Positions 53,140-62,745 of a stretch of 64,000 nucleotides of DNA are shown here, piece after piece (within the stretch, counting starts at the first letter, position 1; every line of letters begins with the position of its first letter). The position numbers and the translations under genes were made by a program. Origin of the DNA: Limibacter armeniacum (GTDB taxonomy: Bacteria > Bacteroidota > Bacteroidia > Cytophagales > Flammeovirgaceae); contig NZ_JBAJNO010000008.1 of assembly GCF_036880985.1 (NCBI RefSeq), positions 2,419,500 to 2,483,499 on the forward strand, given 5' to 3'. The notes under the pieces are model-generated. The model was not told the origin of the DNA. It worked only from the letters and a program-made list of their open reading frames with translations, and searched no databases.

Positions 53140-53814
53140 ATGAATAAGCTTTGTCTCATCATATATACCTTAATCACATTTCCCTTTTCTGCAATTTGGG
53201 CACAGGAAGCTCATGAAGAAATCAGGAGAAATGATGAGCTAAGTAATTTCAATTGGCAAACCGGAAAAGGACGGTTGTACACTGGGTTGGATTATGGTCT
53301 TGGTTTTTCAGTACAAAATAAGCCCTCTAGGCAAATTTTTGTCAACAGCCGAGTTACGTTTAATGCAACCCTCAGTCCTTCTGTCGGGTATTTTGTCTAT
53401 GACAGATGGCTAGTTGGGATTCACTTTGACAATGCAGGCTCTCTCCTTACGCAAGACTACAATAATGAATACCTTCTCTATTATTACACAGCAGGAGTCT
53501 TTACAAGGTATTACCTTAAATGGGGACTCTTTGGTGAATTAAGATATGGATATGGTGATGGAATTGAGCGATTATTATTGTCAGGTGAAAAGTTCAAGTT
53601 TGACCTGAATGCAAACAACTATACAGTTGGTGTCGGCATCAGTAACTATTGGACTAGAAGAGTCTCATTTGATGTTATAGCTCGGTACAATTATGCTACA
53701 CTGGAATATTCCTACCTAAAGAGGGCTAACTCTGATGACGACAAGTTCAGCAATGATGGTATTACCATTTCAGCAGGTATTAGTGTCATTCTTGGTAAAC
53801 TGCCTAAGGATTAA
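53140..53814 (+). CDS. Outer-membrane beta-barrel-like protein, function unknown
   Basis: 224 aa. A signal peptide (LCLIIYTLITFPFSAIWAQ) precedes alternating hydrophobic/aromatic strands (GRLYTGLDYGLGFSVQ, LSPSVGYFVYDRWLVGIHF, YYTAGVFTRYYLKWGLFGEL, ISAGISVILGKLP) consistent with an 8-strand barrel of the OmpA-like/OMP_b-brl type. I do not recognise a specific family. It is 105 bp after murB on the same strand. Confidence 0.75.
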   Translation: MNKLCLIIYTLITFPFSAIWAQEAHEEIRRNDELSNFNWQTGKGRLYTGLDYGLGFSVQNKPSRQIFVNSRVTFNATLSPSVGYFVYDRWLVGIHFDNAGSLLTQDYNNEYLLYYYTAGVFTRYYLKWGLFGELRYGYGDGIERLLLSGEKFKFDLNANNYTVGVGISNYWTRRVSFDVIARYNYATLEYSYLKRANSDDDKFSNDGITISAGISVILGKLPKD

Positions 53815-53999
53815 CAATGACTGATAAATCGGAACGTCCCTCCAACAAATGAATTCATAAAGATTTTTGGTATATTTAGTTCAATTTCAAGGCATTCATT
53901 TCAAACACTCTATTTGGAATGAATGTTCTTTTCTTCAGAAGCAATCATAAAATGCTTAATCAGCAGTAACCCAAACTGTACTGCATTAACAATTGAACT

Positions 54000-54515
54000 A
54001 TGAGTCTTGCAACCAAGAAGGTACTTGTACTAAATGCCGATTTTCAGGCATTCGGGGTATGCAATGTGTACCGAGCTTTTCTGCTCGTATTTATGAACAA
54101 GGCAGAAATCATTATCCCCGCAGAAAACATCACATTATGCACGGTAAATAGAGCGTATTCCGTCCCCTCAGTCATCAAACTTAATCGTTACATAAACATC
54201 CCTTACAAGGGGGTTATGATGAGTAGGCAGAATATTTTTAAGCGTGATAACTTTTCATGTTTGTACTGTGGCTCCAAAAATAACCTAACCCTAGACCATG
54301 TAATTCCAAGGTCTAGAGGAGGTCAATCCACATGGAAAAACCTTGTTACAGCCTGTAAATCCTGTAATTCTAAAAAAGGTGATCGCACACCTGATGAAGC
54401 TCTTATGGATTTGGCATACCAACCATTCAAGCCGTCCTTTGTCCTTTTTCTCAAAAACTTTTCAGGGTTAAACGAAGAAAGTTGGCGACCATATCTAGAA
54501 GTAGGTGTACATTAG
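54000..54515 (+). CDS. HNH endonuclease (McrA-like, stand-alone)
   Basis: 171 aa. The HNH module is complete: Cys87 and Cys90 (FSCLYCG), Asp99-His100 (LTLDHVIPRSRGG), Asn114 (WKNLV), and Cys119 and Cys122 (ACKSCNSKK), with zinc held by the two CxxC pairs. The N-terminus (VLVLNADFQAFGVCNVYRAFLLVFMNKAEII) is the conserved domain that precedes HNH in a widespread chromosomal group of unknown role. It is not linked to a methylase or phage gene here, so it is more likely a housekeeping nuclease than a restriction enzyme. Confidence 0.9.
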   Translation: MSLATKKVLVLNADFQAFGVCNVYRAFLLVFMNKAEIIIPAENITLCTVNRAYSVPSVIKLNRYINIPYKGVMMSRQNIFKRDNFSCLYCGSKNNLTLDHVIPRSRGGQSTWKNLVTACKSCNSKKGDRTPDEALMDLAYQPFKPSFVLFLKNFSGLNEESWRPYLEVGVH

Positions 54516-54616
54516 CCTTACCACTCCGATCATACCCGCCAACTCTCAACTCTTTAATGGATAACATCCTCAACAATAACAATCCTATGATTACTAGCAT
54601 ATAATCACCCTTGATC

Positions 54617-55678
54617 TCAATTTTCAAGGGAGGCTATCCAATGCTCTATCAAATCTATTCCTTCTTTGTGAACCAGCGTCCTTCCGATTTCAGGCATCAT
54701 TTCTCCAGGATCAAGAGAAGTCATTCTATATAATAAAATAGAAGCATTTGGTTTCCCTGGTACAATATCAAAAGGCCTACTACCAGAACCTTTCCCGGCT
54801 GCCACAGGTGACTTATTAATTCCCAATGAAGTTGGATCTTTCTCATGTATATAAAGAAACAAGCCCGATGTATTGGCAGGCCCATCTGGTCTATGGCAAT
54901 GACCACAATTGATATCTAACCATGCCCTTGCCCTATCATCCAAATTCCCAGTTGTTGGGTCATTCCAAACAGCTAATTGAGGTATCAATTCTCTGCTTGC
55001 TGGCAAACCAGTCAAAAGCCTCAACTCACTCCACTTTTCAAGCTGATTCATTTTTCCTTCTTTATATTCAAACTCTCCATTGAGCTGTCTTGCAGATGGA
55101 CCTATTGGCATCAGCTTATCCCCCCTTAAATGACATCCCTTACATTGGTTGGCATTAGGAACCTGATAATTAAGTTTCATCTTCTTACCACTTTCACTTC
55201 TCCAAGTAACTTCTTTGGTAGCCCCTGCCACATCTAAGTATGCTTCAGTTTGGTCATCATTCCAAACATAGGGCAATGCTTTCCAACCTTCTTCTGCATG
55301 AATCAAAAGTCTTGTTTCGATTATTCTCCTCCCTTTTTCGGGCTTCCTAGCATCATGAAAATAATAGAAGTTCTTAATCAGGACTGTACCAATGGGATAA
55401 TCAAAGACTTCTTTCTCATTGTAAGCAACCGAACTCCCTTCGGGCAGTTTGATAAACCTCAACTTTTTAGCATAATCTGAGAACAAAGGTGTGTTCAGTG
55501 AATAGGGAATAACATTCTTTGCCGGCTTCAATGCAGAAAGATCCCCTTCAAAAAAATGATATTCCGAAAGTTGATCAAATACTGAATACTCGTACTTAGG
55601 GCTTTTGGTTGGTATTGTGGAAAAACCCACGATTATAAAAAATACGACAGTACATACTGCCAATAATCCCTTCCTCAT
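54617..55678 (-). CDS. SO2930 family dihaem c-type cytochrome
   Basis: 353 aa. A signal peptide or anchor covers residues about 4-22. Two c-type haem sites are present: Cys179-x2-Cys182-His183 (CKGCH) and Cys258-x2-Cys261-His262 (CGHCH). A Met in the late PGEMMPEIGRTLVHKEG segment may be the sixth ligand. The pattern YSLNTPLFSDYAKKLRFI is typical of the SO_2930 group. The upstream gene on the same strand encodes the usual partner, a beta-helix protein, with an 80-bp gap. Role in electron transfer to an external substrate is inferred; no experimental function is known to me. Confidence 0.85.
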   Translation of the reverse strand: MRKGLLAVCTVVFFIIVGFSTIPTKSPKYEYSVFDQLSEYHFFEGDLSALKPAKNVIPYSLNTPLFSDYAKKLRFIKLPEGSSVAYNEKEVFDYPIGTVLIKNFYYFHDARKPEKGRRIIETRLLIHAEEGWKALPYVWNDDQTEAYLDVAGATKEVTWRSESGKKMKLNYQVPNANQCKGCHLRGDKLMPIGPSARQLNGEFEYKEGKMNQLEKWSELRLLTGLPASRELIPQLAVWNDPTTGNLDDRARAWLDINCGHCHRPDGPANTSGLFLYIHEKDPTSLGINKSPVAAGKGSGSRPFDIVPGKPNASILLYRMTSLDPGEMMPEIGRTLVHKEGIDLIEHWIASLEN

Positions 55679-55722
55679 AGTAGTAGTGTGTAGTTTATTA
55701 ATTTACTTTGGCAAGTACATAC

Positions 55723-55748
55723 AGCCGTATGCACAATCCTGCATACGG
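55723..55748 (-). repeat. Intercistronic inverted repeat
   Basis: GCCGTATGCA and TGCATACGGC form a perfect 10-bp stem with a 6-nt loop in the gap between the beta-helix gene and the cytochrome gene. There is no T tract, so it is more likely an mRNA-stabilising or processing hairpin than a terminator. Confidence 0.6.
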
Positions 55749-55757
55749 CCATAATAG

Positions 55758-56957
55758 TTATTTGGAAGCCATCGTAATATTGGCTGGTTTCAGACTCTCT
55801 ATCTCACAATTAAACTGGGACAAATCGTCTGAAATATTTTTGAAATTGTTAGCAGCATCAATATTAGCAAATGTTGCTTGCTTATTATTGACAATACATA
55901 TTTTAGTTACAGCGTCTTCCTTATCATCTTCAATACCATCATAAATGATATGTGGTACATCCTTACCGAATTTCAGCTTGAACCTGAACATCATCCCTAA
56001 CCTACCTCTTGAGGTTCCTCTCACATATTCTCTTTCATAATAGTTGTTATGAATGCTAATATGATGTGGGTATGGCTCATAATCTTTATCCTTGATTGGG
56101 TTTTCAGTCATGTAATAACTGATGATGCCCGTATTCATTGAGTTATTATTGACAAAGCGGTTTTCAAAAATCTCAACATGGCTTGTCGCCAATATCAATA
56201 GTCCTGTTCCATCCGGAACCTTTGCCACAATATTACCTTTTGGAGCAAAGTTTTTCAGGTTGTTATCATGAACATGATTATTGAAAACCCTAACGTTTCC
56301 GCCCTTTTTCTGAATTAAATCTGGTAGATCAAAAACCAACAGGCCTCCAGTATTATCATAGGCTTCATTTTCATATACATCCGCCATCAGTGAGTTTTCA
56401 ATCTCGATCCCTGCAACATTATGATATGCTTTATTTCTCCTAACGATAATGTTCTTAGACTGTCCCACATACACACCAGCATCAGATGCTCCAATGGCCT
56501 CACAATCCTCAATCAAAACATTCTGACACATTACAGGGTAAAGTCCATAAGCTCCATTCTTTTTACTTGGCTTTCCTGTCCAAATAGCCCTTACATCACG
56601 AAAGGTAATCCCATCTGTTTCCTGTACCTTGATGCAATCACCTTTGGCATCTTCAACCGTAAAGCCTTCCAATACGATTTTTTCACTGTTTGTTACTTTC
56701 ACCCCTTCTGCTCCCTGTACTTGTCCCTTGAACGAGAGAAACGTTTTGTCTTTCCCCTTTCCCTTTATCGTAATGTTTTTCTTGCCATCAAGCCAAAGGC
56801 TGCCTGTAAAATCGAATCTCCCTTTACCTAACTCTATAGTCTGACCGTCTTTCGCTTCAATAAATTTTCTTTGTAAGTCTCTCTGTACCTTTTCCTGAGC
56901 GAAAAGGAACCCTGAAAGCAGCAACAATAAGGTTGTTAATAGAAATTGTTGTCTCAT
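55758..56957 (-). CDS. Parallel beta-helix protein, partner of the SO2930-type cytochrome
   Basis: 399 aa. A signal peptide (QFLLTTLLLLLSGFLFAQ) precedes a right-handed beta-helix built from repeats such as ITIKGKGKDKTFLSF, NVLIEDCEAIGASDAGVYVG, NIIVRRNKAYHNVAGIEIENS and NVRVFNNHVHDNN. Asn-ladder and GxEI turns are visible, as in polysaccharide lyases and the SO_2931 group. It is the first gene of a two-gene unit with the dihaem cytochrome. It may bind or cleave a polysaccharide whose oxidation the cytochrome serves; this is inference. Confidence 0.85.
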   Translation of the reverse strand: MRQQFLLTTLLLLLSGFLFAQEKVQRDLQRKFIEAKDGQTIELGKGRFDFTGSLWLDGKKNITIKGKGKDKTFLSFKGQVQGAEGVKVTNSEKIVLEGFTVEDAKGDCIKVQETDGITFRDVRAIWTGKPSKKNGAYGLYPVMCQNVLIEDCEAIGASDAGVYVGQSKNIIVRRNKAYHNVAGIEIENSLMADVYENEAYDNTGGLLVFDLPDLIQKKGGNVRVFNNHVHDNNLKNFAPKGNIVAKVPDGTGLLILATSHVEIFENRFVNNNSMNTGIISYYMTENPIKDKDYEPYPHHISIHNNYYEREYVRGTSRGRLGMMFRFKLKFGKDVPHIIYDGIEDDKEDAVTKICIVNNKQATFANIDAANNFKNISDDLSQFNCEIESLKPANITMASK

Positions 56958-57377
56958 TGGTATTCTGTTTTTGGGTTACGATATAAAGTCTTTGTAGTAG
57001 TCCTTGTTAGACTGCTATTAAAATAAGACAATTATTAGATTCAGAATATAATTTGGGCTTATTCTTTATAAAGAATGTTAATAACAAAAGAACATTACAT
57101 ATAAATTGATTAAACTGAAGTAACGGAAATAATTAGCATATTCTTTCAAAGCAGATCCTCAAACAACCTCAACAAATACATTAACAACCCCAAAAATAAT
57201 TGTCCAAAAAATCACTAAACTAAGTACCATTTACCCGTAGCATTACTAGTCAACACTTATCATTTAAACATTGAATATTACACCAAATTGTGAGGTATGT
57301 TGAGCACCAATGCCTTCTTACCCTATTAGCTAACTTAAATATTATCTAGATAATAAACTTCAAATTGTACTACATCT
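56958..57377. other. Divergent AT-rich intergenic region, no gene seen
   Basis: 420 bp between the beta-helix gene and the next plus-strand gene. No promoter with both boxes, no repeat and no RNA gene recognised. Confidence 0.4.
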
Positions 57378-57788
57378 ATGATTGCATCTTATAACAGCAA
57401 GTACTTAGAAGTTCATTTTGATCCAAATTCCGGAACGCTTTATAGCAAAATTGTGAGTGATACATCTAAAATTAGCAGGCAAGCCTTAAAAAATGAACTT
57501 CAACAGCTGGTTACCGCATCTGAAAAATTCACCCCTTCCAAATGGGTGCATAATGCTGATGCCGATGAGCTTAATTGGTCAATTGTCAGCCAAGTATGGT
57601 TTGCTGGGCATATCATTCCCCCAATGTATGCATCCGGTATTAAAAAAATTGCGTTTTGCATTGACACACACCCCAACAAATTGATCAAGTTACAGGAGGT
57701 CATGGGAGAAATACATCATAAAATGGGAGACAGCCCTGAATGCAAAGTATTTAATTCAGTAAAAGCTGCCATGTTTTGGGTTGAATAG
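57378..57788 (+). CDS. SpoIIAA/STAS-like small protein, function unknown
   Basis: 136 aa, cytosolic. The layout (LEVHFDPNSGTLYSKIV, then WVHNADADELNWSIVSQVWFAGHIIPPMYASGIKKIAF, and a final VFNSVKAAMFWVE) matches the alternating strand-helix pattern of SpoIIAA-like proteins common in Bacteroidota, where a hydrophobic strand is followed by WV and the C-terminal helix ends in WV. No catalytic residues are evident. It stands alone between two long AT-rich gaps. Confidence 0.6.
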   Translation: MIASYNSKYLEVHFDPNSGTLYSKIVSDTSKISRQALKNELQQLVTASEKFTPSKWVHNADADELNWSIVSQVWFAGHIIPPMYASGIKKIAFCIDTHPNKLIKLQEVMGEIHHKMGDSPECKVFNSVKAAMFWVE

Positions 57789-58431
57789 ATATCTTAAAAT
57801 ACTCATTCACCTAGCATATAACATTCATTTCCTTTAGTTATATGAGGTAAACCCTGATACAAAAAATCAGGCATGTGACTTCCTTCTCACGCCCAAAAAT
57901 TGAACCCTTCCATTAGTAACTATTAAAAAAGTACTACCTAACCTCACGCTATCAACACTAAATACAAAGGGCTGTATTTAAAATATGATAACAAAATACT
58001 TCCACGACTATGTGGTATTTATTCTTCTTTTTTAATAAATTACTATAAGTAACTGATAAAGAACCAAGTAAATAGATGTTTCACAGTTGATTTATAAGCT
58101 ACTTTATTAGAGTATAACAGCTCCTTACAAATCTCATACATGTACAACTGGTGAGGCAACTCACCCTCAACAGTATCTCTACTCGTTAGGTCGGTAAACT
58201 AAGAAACTGCTTTTGATTGCTACTCAAACCGTATTGTCAATATCTTGTCGTGAAGTTACGGAATCCTTTTCCCTCCAAAGCTAATCTTCTAGCATGTATC
58301 TCTTCCTGTACAAGCACATTGAAAATACTTTAAGAGTTATCTTAGTACAATGCTTCTGCTTTGCCGAAGTGTTGTAACCGATTGCTTTTAACCAGTGTTC
58401 AATATCCACTAACCAGTTAAAAAGCACGACT
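57789..58431. other. Long intergenic region with several hairpins upstream of the NUMOD4/HNH gene
   Basis: About 640 bp without a convincing gene and with a higher G+C than other gaps here. It contains the hairpins CCTGAT/ATCAGG (57854-57872) and GGTGAG-GCAA-CTCACC (58150-58165, a GNRA loop). A GCTTTTAAC / GTTAAAAAGC stem (58384-58425) ends 6 nt before the HNH start codon. A structured RNA or intron remnant is possible; I could not match a known RNA family. Confidence 0.4.
58150..58165. repeat. GNRA-loop hairpin, shared word with 13317-13333
   Basis: GGTGAG and CTCACC close a GCAA tetraloop. The 17-nt word GTGAGGCAACTCACCCT occurs both here (58151-58167) and at 13317-13333 upstream of the DUF6913-like gene, both in intergenic DNA. 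Confidence 0.5.
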
Positions 58432-59325
58432 ATGCGCTCGCTTTACAATAACGGCAACCAGTCTATAAAAGAAGTTGCTATGACAGAAGAAGAAGTATGG
58501 AAAGAAATTGACTTCACAGACAAAAAGTACGAAATCAGTAATTTCGGAAGAGTCAGGTCATATGCCCGTTCCTCGAAAGGGGAAATCATCAAGGGTCGTG
58601 ACATTGGAGGTGGTTACCTCTCAATCGATTGTAAGATCAATGGCACTAAGAAATCATTTTATGTACACCGTCTTGTAGCTCAACACTTTCTTGAAAAACC
58701 ATCCAAGAATGCTAACATTGTCATTCACAAGGATGGTGACAAGTCCAACAATCACCTTTCAAACCTAGAATGGTGCAGTTTAAGGGACAGATTTGAAACC
58801 AAACGTAAATATCTACCCAATTACTCCGAAGCGTTTGTTCAAGGCTGCAAGAAAAGTCAGAAGACAACCGTAAAACCTCAAGATGGTCATGACTATTTTG
58901 AGTTTGGCAGTAAATATCATCGGGTTTCCGATAATGGCTCCTGCTTATTTATTAGAGTCAATATGGGTGGCAAATGGAAAAGTCTGGCCTTAGCAGAAAT
59001 CGTTCTTGAACGAATAGGTATTCCAAAGCCAAGTCCACAACATAAATTGGCTTACAAGGACTGGAACTACAAAAATCTTAACCCAGCTAACCTGTTTTGG
59101 GAAACACAAGCAGAAAAATCAAGACGTCTGCTTGAAGCAAGACCTCTGCAATTAGCCCGAATCAGGAAAATGGGACTCTCCCACCGCAAAAACATTCCTA
59201 GCAAGAAGAAAGAACTTATTAAGAAATACCTTGATGAAGGTAAGAGTATAGCAAAAATCAGTCGATTGCTGGATATTGGCTATACAAGACTCTATAACTA
59301 CATCAACAAATCTGAATTAGCTTGA
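58432..59325 (+). CDS. NUMOD4/HNH homing-endonuclease-like protein with C-terminal HTH
   Basis: 297 aa. Residues about 20-65 are a NUMOD4 motif (VWKEIDFTDKKYEISNFGRVRS), followed by an HNH module (VHRLVAQHFLEKP, VIHKDGDKSNNHLSNLEWCS). A second, weaker copy of the module follows near residues 165-225 (LALAEIVLERIGIPKPSP, LAYKDWNYKNLNPANLFWET), in which the His and several Asn are replaced. The C-terminus (ELIKKYLDEGKSIAKISRLL, then a YTRLYNYIN helix) is a helix-turn-helix. Free-standing homing nucleases of this type are usually selfish elements. No intron or intein host gene is adjacent. A second start at 58480 is possible. Confidence 0.82.
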   Translation: MRSLYNNGNQSIKEVAMTEEEVWKEIDFTDKKYEISNFGRVRSYARSSKGEIIKGRDIGGGYLSIDCKINGTKKSFYVHRLVAQHFLEKPSKNANIVIHKDGDKSNNHLSNLEWCSLRDRFETKRKYLPNYSEAFVQGCKKSQKTTVKPQDGHDYFEFGSKYHRVSDNGSCLFIRVNMGGKWKSLALAEIVLERIGIPKPSPQHKLAYKDWNYKNLNPANLFWETQAEKSRRLLEARPLQLARIRKMGLSHRKNIPSKKKELIKKYLDEGKSIAKISRLLDIGYTRLYNYINKSELA

Positions 59326-59396
59326 TCAATCAATACCACTATCACAGATAGCTGTTATAAAATACAGCCCTGAAAACTTATTAAGAAACTAATTCC

Positions 59397-59437
59397 AAAC
59401 CCTAACAAACTCACAGATTTGTTAGGGTTTTCTTTTT
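59397..59437 (+). terminator. Terminator of the NUMOD4/HNH gene
   Basis: AAACCCTAACAAA pairs with TTTGTTAGGGTTT around a short loop and is followed by TCTTTTT. Confidence 0.88.
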
Positions 59438-59450
59438 ACTATATTTTTTT

Positions 59451-59463
59451 AGCGAAATTTCGC
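59451..59463. promoter_or_regulatory. Upstream palindrome of the aceBA operon (candidate operator 1)
   Basis: A perfect 12-bp palindrome GCGAAATTTCGC (59452-59463) in a T-rich then A-rich setting, 207 nt before aceB. An identical copy lies 129 bp downstream. Confidence 0.7.
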
Positions 59464-59579
59464 AAATATTTTATTATTAGATTAATCATATATATAAATC
59501 ACTATTAAATCATAATAACACATCAATATTGATATATTACAATATATAAAACAACCTAACCAAACTGAAAAAGTATTTT

Positions 59580-59593
59580 AGCGAAATTTCGCT
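59580..59593. promoter_or_regulatory. Promoter-proximal palindrome of the aceBA operon (candidate operator 2)
   Basis: AGCGAAATTTCGCT is a 14-bp perfect palindrome containing the same core as the upstream copy. Its right edge touches the predicted -33 element, so a bound protein could block or contact RNA polymerase. Confidence 0.72.
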
Positions 59594-59623
59594 TTTATAT
59601 TATTTTTCGCTTACATATATTTG
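59593..59623 (+). promoter_or_regulatory. Predicted promoter of aceB
   Basis: A T-rich -33 region (TTTT), a 19-nt spacer and TATATTTG (59616-59623), a full -7 consensus. Transcription would start about 30 nt before the ATG at 59664. The weak -33 box is compatible with dependence on a regulator. Confidence 0.5.
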
Positions 59624-59663
59624 AATTATCGAAAAGACAACACAAACCCAATACTATACGCAA

Positions 59664-61271
59664 ATGGAAAAAATAAACCTGACGACTGATGTAGCCAACA
59701 TCGAAATACTAGGAACTATCACTCCTGAGTATGAAACAATCTTAACGAATGAAGCATTGGCTTTTGTAGGAAAACTGCACAACAGATTTAACAGCCAAAG
59801 GAAAGCACTGCTAGCCAAAAGGGCAGAGAGACAAAAACAATTGGATAAGGGTGAGATGCCCAACTTTCTGGCTGAAACGGCAAGTATACGTAACAGCGAA
59901 TGGACTGTAGCTGACATACCTGCGGATTTACAAGACAGAAGAGTTGAAATCACAGGTCCGGTTGACCGCAAGATGATTATCAATGCATTGAACAGTGGAG
60001 CCAACGTATTTATGGCAGACTTTGAAGATGCCAACTCTCCAACCTGGGACAACAACCTTCAAGGACAACTTAACTTGAGAGATGCCAACAATGGTTCTAT
60101 CAGTTACACAAACCCTAAAAACGGCAAGTTCTACACGCTGAACGACAAGGTTGCAACTTTACTTGTAAGACCACGTGGATGGCACCTAACTGAAAAGAAT
60201 ATCCTAATCAATGGCGAGCCTGCTTCTGCTTCAATTGTAGACTTCGGGTTATACTTTTTCCATAATGCCCAAAACTTGATTGCAAAAGGCAGTGGTCCTT
60301 ATTTTTACTTGCCTAAACTTGAAAGTCACCTTGAGGCTAAAATGTGGAACGACATTTTTGTAATGGCTCAAAATGAGCTTGGAATTGATCAAGGTACAAT
60401 CAAGGCTACAGTTTTGATTGAAACAATCCTTGCAGCCTTTGAGATGGATGAAATCTTGTATCAGCTGAAAGAACACTCTGCAGGCCTCAACTGTGGAAGA
60501 TGGGATTACATCTTCTCATATATTAAGAAATTTAGAAACCACCCGACTTTTATTTTACCTGACAGAGCTCAAGTAACCATGAATGTACATTTCATGAAAT
60601 CATATTATGAGCTTCTGATTAAGATTTGCCATAAGAGAGGTATCCATGCAATGGGTGGAATGGCGGCACAAATTCCCATTAAGAATGATGAGGAAGCCAA
60701 CAACACTGCCATTGCAAAAGTAGCCGCAGACAAAGAACGTGAGGCAAAAGCTGGACATGATGGTACTTGGGTAGCACATCCTGGACTTGTACCCACTGCA
60801 AAGACAGTCTTTGATAAGTACATAACCACTCCCAATCAAATTGACAAAAAACGTACGGATGTCAGTATCACAGCGGCAGATCTTGTCAAGGTTCCAGATG
60901 GTACAATCACAATGGAAGGCCTGATTCTGAACATGGATGTTGCAATCCAGTATATCGCATCTTGGCTAAATGGCAATGGTGCTGTTCCGATCTATAACCT
61001 AATGGAAGATGCGGCAACTGCTGAAATATCTCGTGCACAGCTTTGGCAGTGGATTCGCCATGGAGCCAAACTGGATGATGGCACACCAATCACCTCAGAG
61101 CTTTATGACAAGTTGAAGCCAGAAGTAAGAGAGAGAATCAAAAACTTGGTTGGTGAAGAAAACTTCAACAATGGTAAGTATGCTGAAGCTGAAGAGATCT
61201 TGGATCAGTTAGTAAAAGCAGAACAGTTTGAAGAGTTTCTAACATTGCCTGCATACCAAAAACTGAAATAA
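59664..61271 (+). CDS. aceB: Malate synthase A
   Basis: 535 aa, the short form (E. coli AceB is 533 aa). The signature strands are present: [33 protein letters not shown] is the substrate and metal region, split by the catalytic TIM barrel, with [18 protein letters not shown], and [14 protein letters not shown]. It condenses glyoxylate with acetyl-CoA in the glyoxylate shunt. aceA follows 101 bp downstream, so both shunt-specific enzymes form one operon. Two palindromes precede it. Confidence 0.96.
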   Translation: MEKINLTTDVANIEILGTITPEYETILTNEALAFVGKLHNRFNSQRKALLAKRAERQKQLDKGEMPNFLAETASIRNSEWTVADIPADLQDRRVEITGPVDRKMIINALNSGANVFMADFEDANSPTWDNNLQGQLNLRDANNGSISYTNPKNGKFYTLNDKVATLLVRPRGWHLTEKNILINGEPASASIVDFGLYFFHNAQNLIAKGSGPYFYLPKLESHLEAKMWNDIFVMAQNELGIDQGTIKATVLIETILAAFEMDEILYQLKEHSAGLNCGRWDYIFSYIKKFRNHPTFILPDRAQVTMNVHFMKSYYELLIKICHKRGIHAMGGMAAQIPIKNDEEANNTAIAKVAADKEREAKAGHDGTWVAHPGLVPTAKTVFDKYITTPNQIDKKRTDVSITAADLVKVPDGTITMEGLILNMDVAIQYIASWLNGNGAVPIYNLMEDAATAEISRAQLWQWIRHGAKLDDGTPITSELYDKLKPEVRERIKNLVGEENFNNGKYAEAEEILDQLVKAEQFEEFLTLPAYQKLK

Positions 61272-61372
61272 TCAATTCAAAAATAGAATGGCTGAGGAGC
61301 CCCCACTCCACAGCCATCAGTCCCAGATTATAATTGCTAAATTTTCACTGAGAACCCCAAAATTACCAAAAA

Positions 61373-62647
61373 ATGACTAAACAGGAAAGAATCGATGCCA
61401 TTGTAAAAGATTGGGCAGAAAACCCAAGATGGAAAAGTGTAGAACGTACTTACACTGCAGAAGAAGTTGTTAGACTTCAGGGCAATATGGTCATTGAGCA
61501 TACACTTGCTAAAAATGGAGCCGAAAAGCTTTGGAATGGATTAAACAGCGAAAGATTTGTGGCAGGTCTAGGTGCACTAACTGGTAATCAAGCTATCCAG
61601 GAAGTTCAAGCAGGACTGAAAGCTATTTACCTAAGTGGCTGGCAAGTGGCAGCAGATGCCAACCTTGCAGGACATATGTACCCAGACCAATCACTATACC
61701 CTGCTGATTCGGTTCCTGCTGTAGTCAGAAGAATCAATAATGCACTCAGACGTGCTGACCAAATACAATCAGTAAGTGGAGAGGGTGACCTTGACTACTT
61801 TGTTCCTATCGTAGCAGATGCTGAAGCTGGATTTGGCGGTAACCTGAATGCATTTGAACTAATGAAAATGATGATTGAAGCAGGTGCTGCAGGTGTACAC
61901 TTTGAAGACCAGCTTTCGTCAGCTAAAAAATGTGGTCACTTAGGAGGAAAAGTACTTGTGCCAACACAAGAAGCTGTCAATAAACTAATAGCAGCAAGAT
62001 TAGCATCTGATGTTTGCGGAACCTCAACTATTCTTGTAGCCCGAACTGATGCAGATGCAGCTAACCTTATCACAAGTGACATTGACGAACGTGATAGAAA
62101 ATTCATTTACGGTAACAGAACACACGAGGGTTTTTACCAAGTAAAAAATGGCTTGGACCAAGCAATTGATAGAGGTTTGTCTTATGCTCCCTATGCTGAC
62201 CTAATCTGGTGTGAAACATCTCACCCTGACTTGGGCGAAGCAAGAGAGTTTGCACAGGCTATCAAAGAAAAATATCCTGACAAGATGTTGGCTTACAACT
62301 GTTCTCCTTCTTTCAACTGGGCTGCAAAACTTTCTGTAAGTGAAATGGAAAGCTTCAGAGAAAACTTGGCAGATATGGGGTACAAATTCCAGTTTATCAC
62401 GCTAGCTGGTTTCCATGCACTGAATACAGGCATGTTTGAATTGGCTAAGGCGTATAAGGAAAGAGGTATGGCAGGGTACTCTCAGCTTCAGCAACGTGAG
62501 TTCAGCCTTGTTGATGATGGTTTCAAAGCCGTTAAACATCAAGCTTTTGTAGGCACAGGGTATTTCGATGCTGTTCAGAACATTGTCACAAATGGACAAG
62601 CTTCTACAACTGCCATGAAAGGATCTACTGAGGAAGCTCAATTCTGA
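61373..62647 (+). CDS. aceA: Isocitrate lyase
   Basis: 424 aa. The catalytic loop KKCGHLGGK holds the nucleophile/acid Cys187. [24 protein letters not shown] and [10 protein letters not shown] provide substrate and metal ligands, and [14 protein letters not shown] and [13 protein letters not shown] complete the barrel. It splits isocitrate to succinate and glyoxylate, which malate synthase, encoded just upstream, then uses. The operon lets the cell grow on acetate or fatty acids. A terminator follows at 62710. Confidence 0.97.
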   Translation: MTKQERIDAIVKDWAENPRWKSVERTYTAEEVVRLQGNMVIEHTLAKNGAEKLWNGLNSERFVAGLGALTGNQAIQEVQAGLKAIYLSGWQVAADANLAGHMYPDQSLYPADSVPAVVRRINNALRRADQIQSVSGEGDLDYFVPIVADAEAGFGGNLNAFELMKMMIEAGAAGVHFEDQLSSAKKCGHLGGKVLVPTQEAVNKLIAARLASDVCGTSTILVARTDADAANLITSDIDERDRKFIYGNRTHEGFYQVKNGLDQAIDRGLSYAPYADLIWCETSHPDLGEAREFAQAIKEKYPDKMLAYNCSPSFNWAAKLSVSEMESFRENLADMGYKFQFITLAGFHALNTGMFELAKAYKERGMAGYSQLQQREFSLVDDGFKAVKHQAFVGTGYFDAVQNIVTNGQASTTAMKGSTEEAQF

Positions 62648-62709
62648 TAAAAAATCGCCTTTAATATCTTATATGTGTTTATTTGGTTATGGAACTTAGT
62701 TCCATTATG

Positions 62710-62745
62710 GTCAGCTGTATACAATGTATATCAGCTGACTTTTTA
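62710..62745 (+). terminator. Terminator after aceA
   Basis: GTCAGCTG pairs with CAGCTGAC, extended by AU pairs, and is followed by TTTTT. The stop codon of the convergent minus-strand gene lies next to the T tract. Confidence 0.8.
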
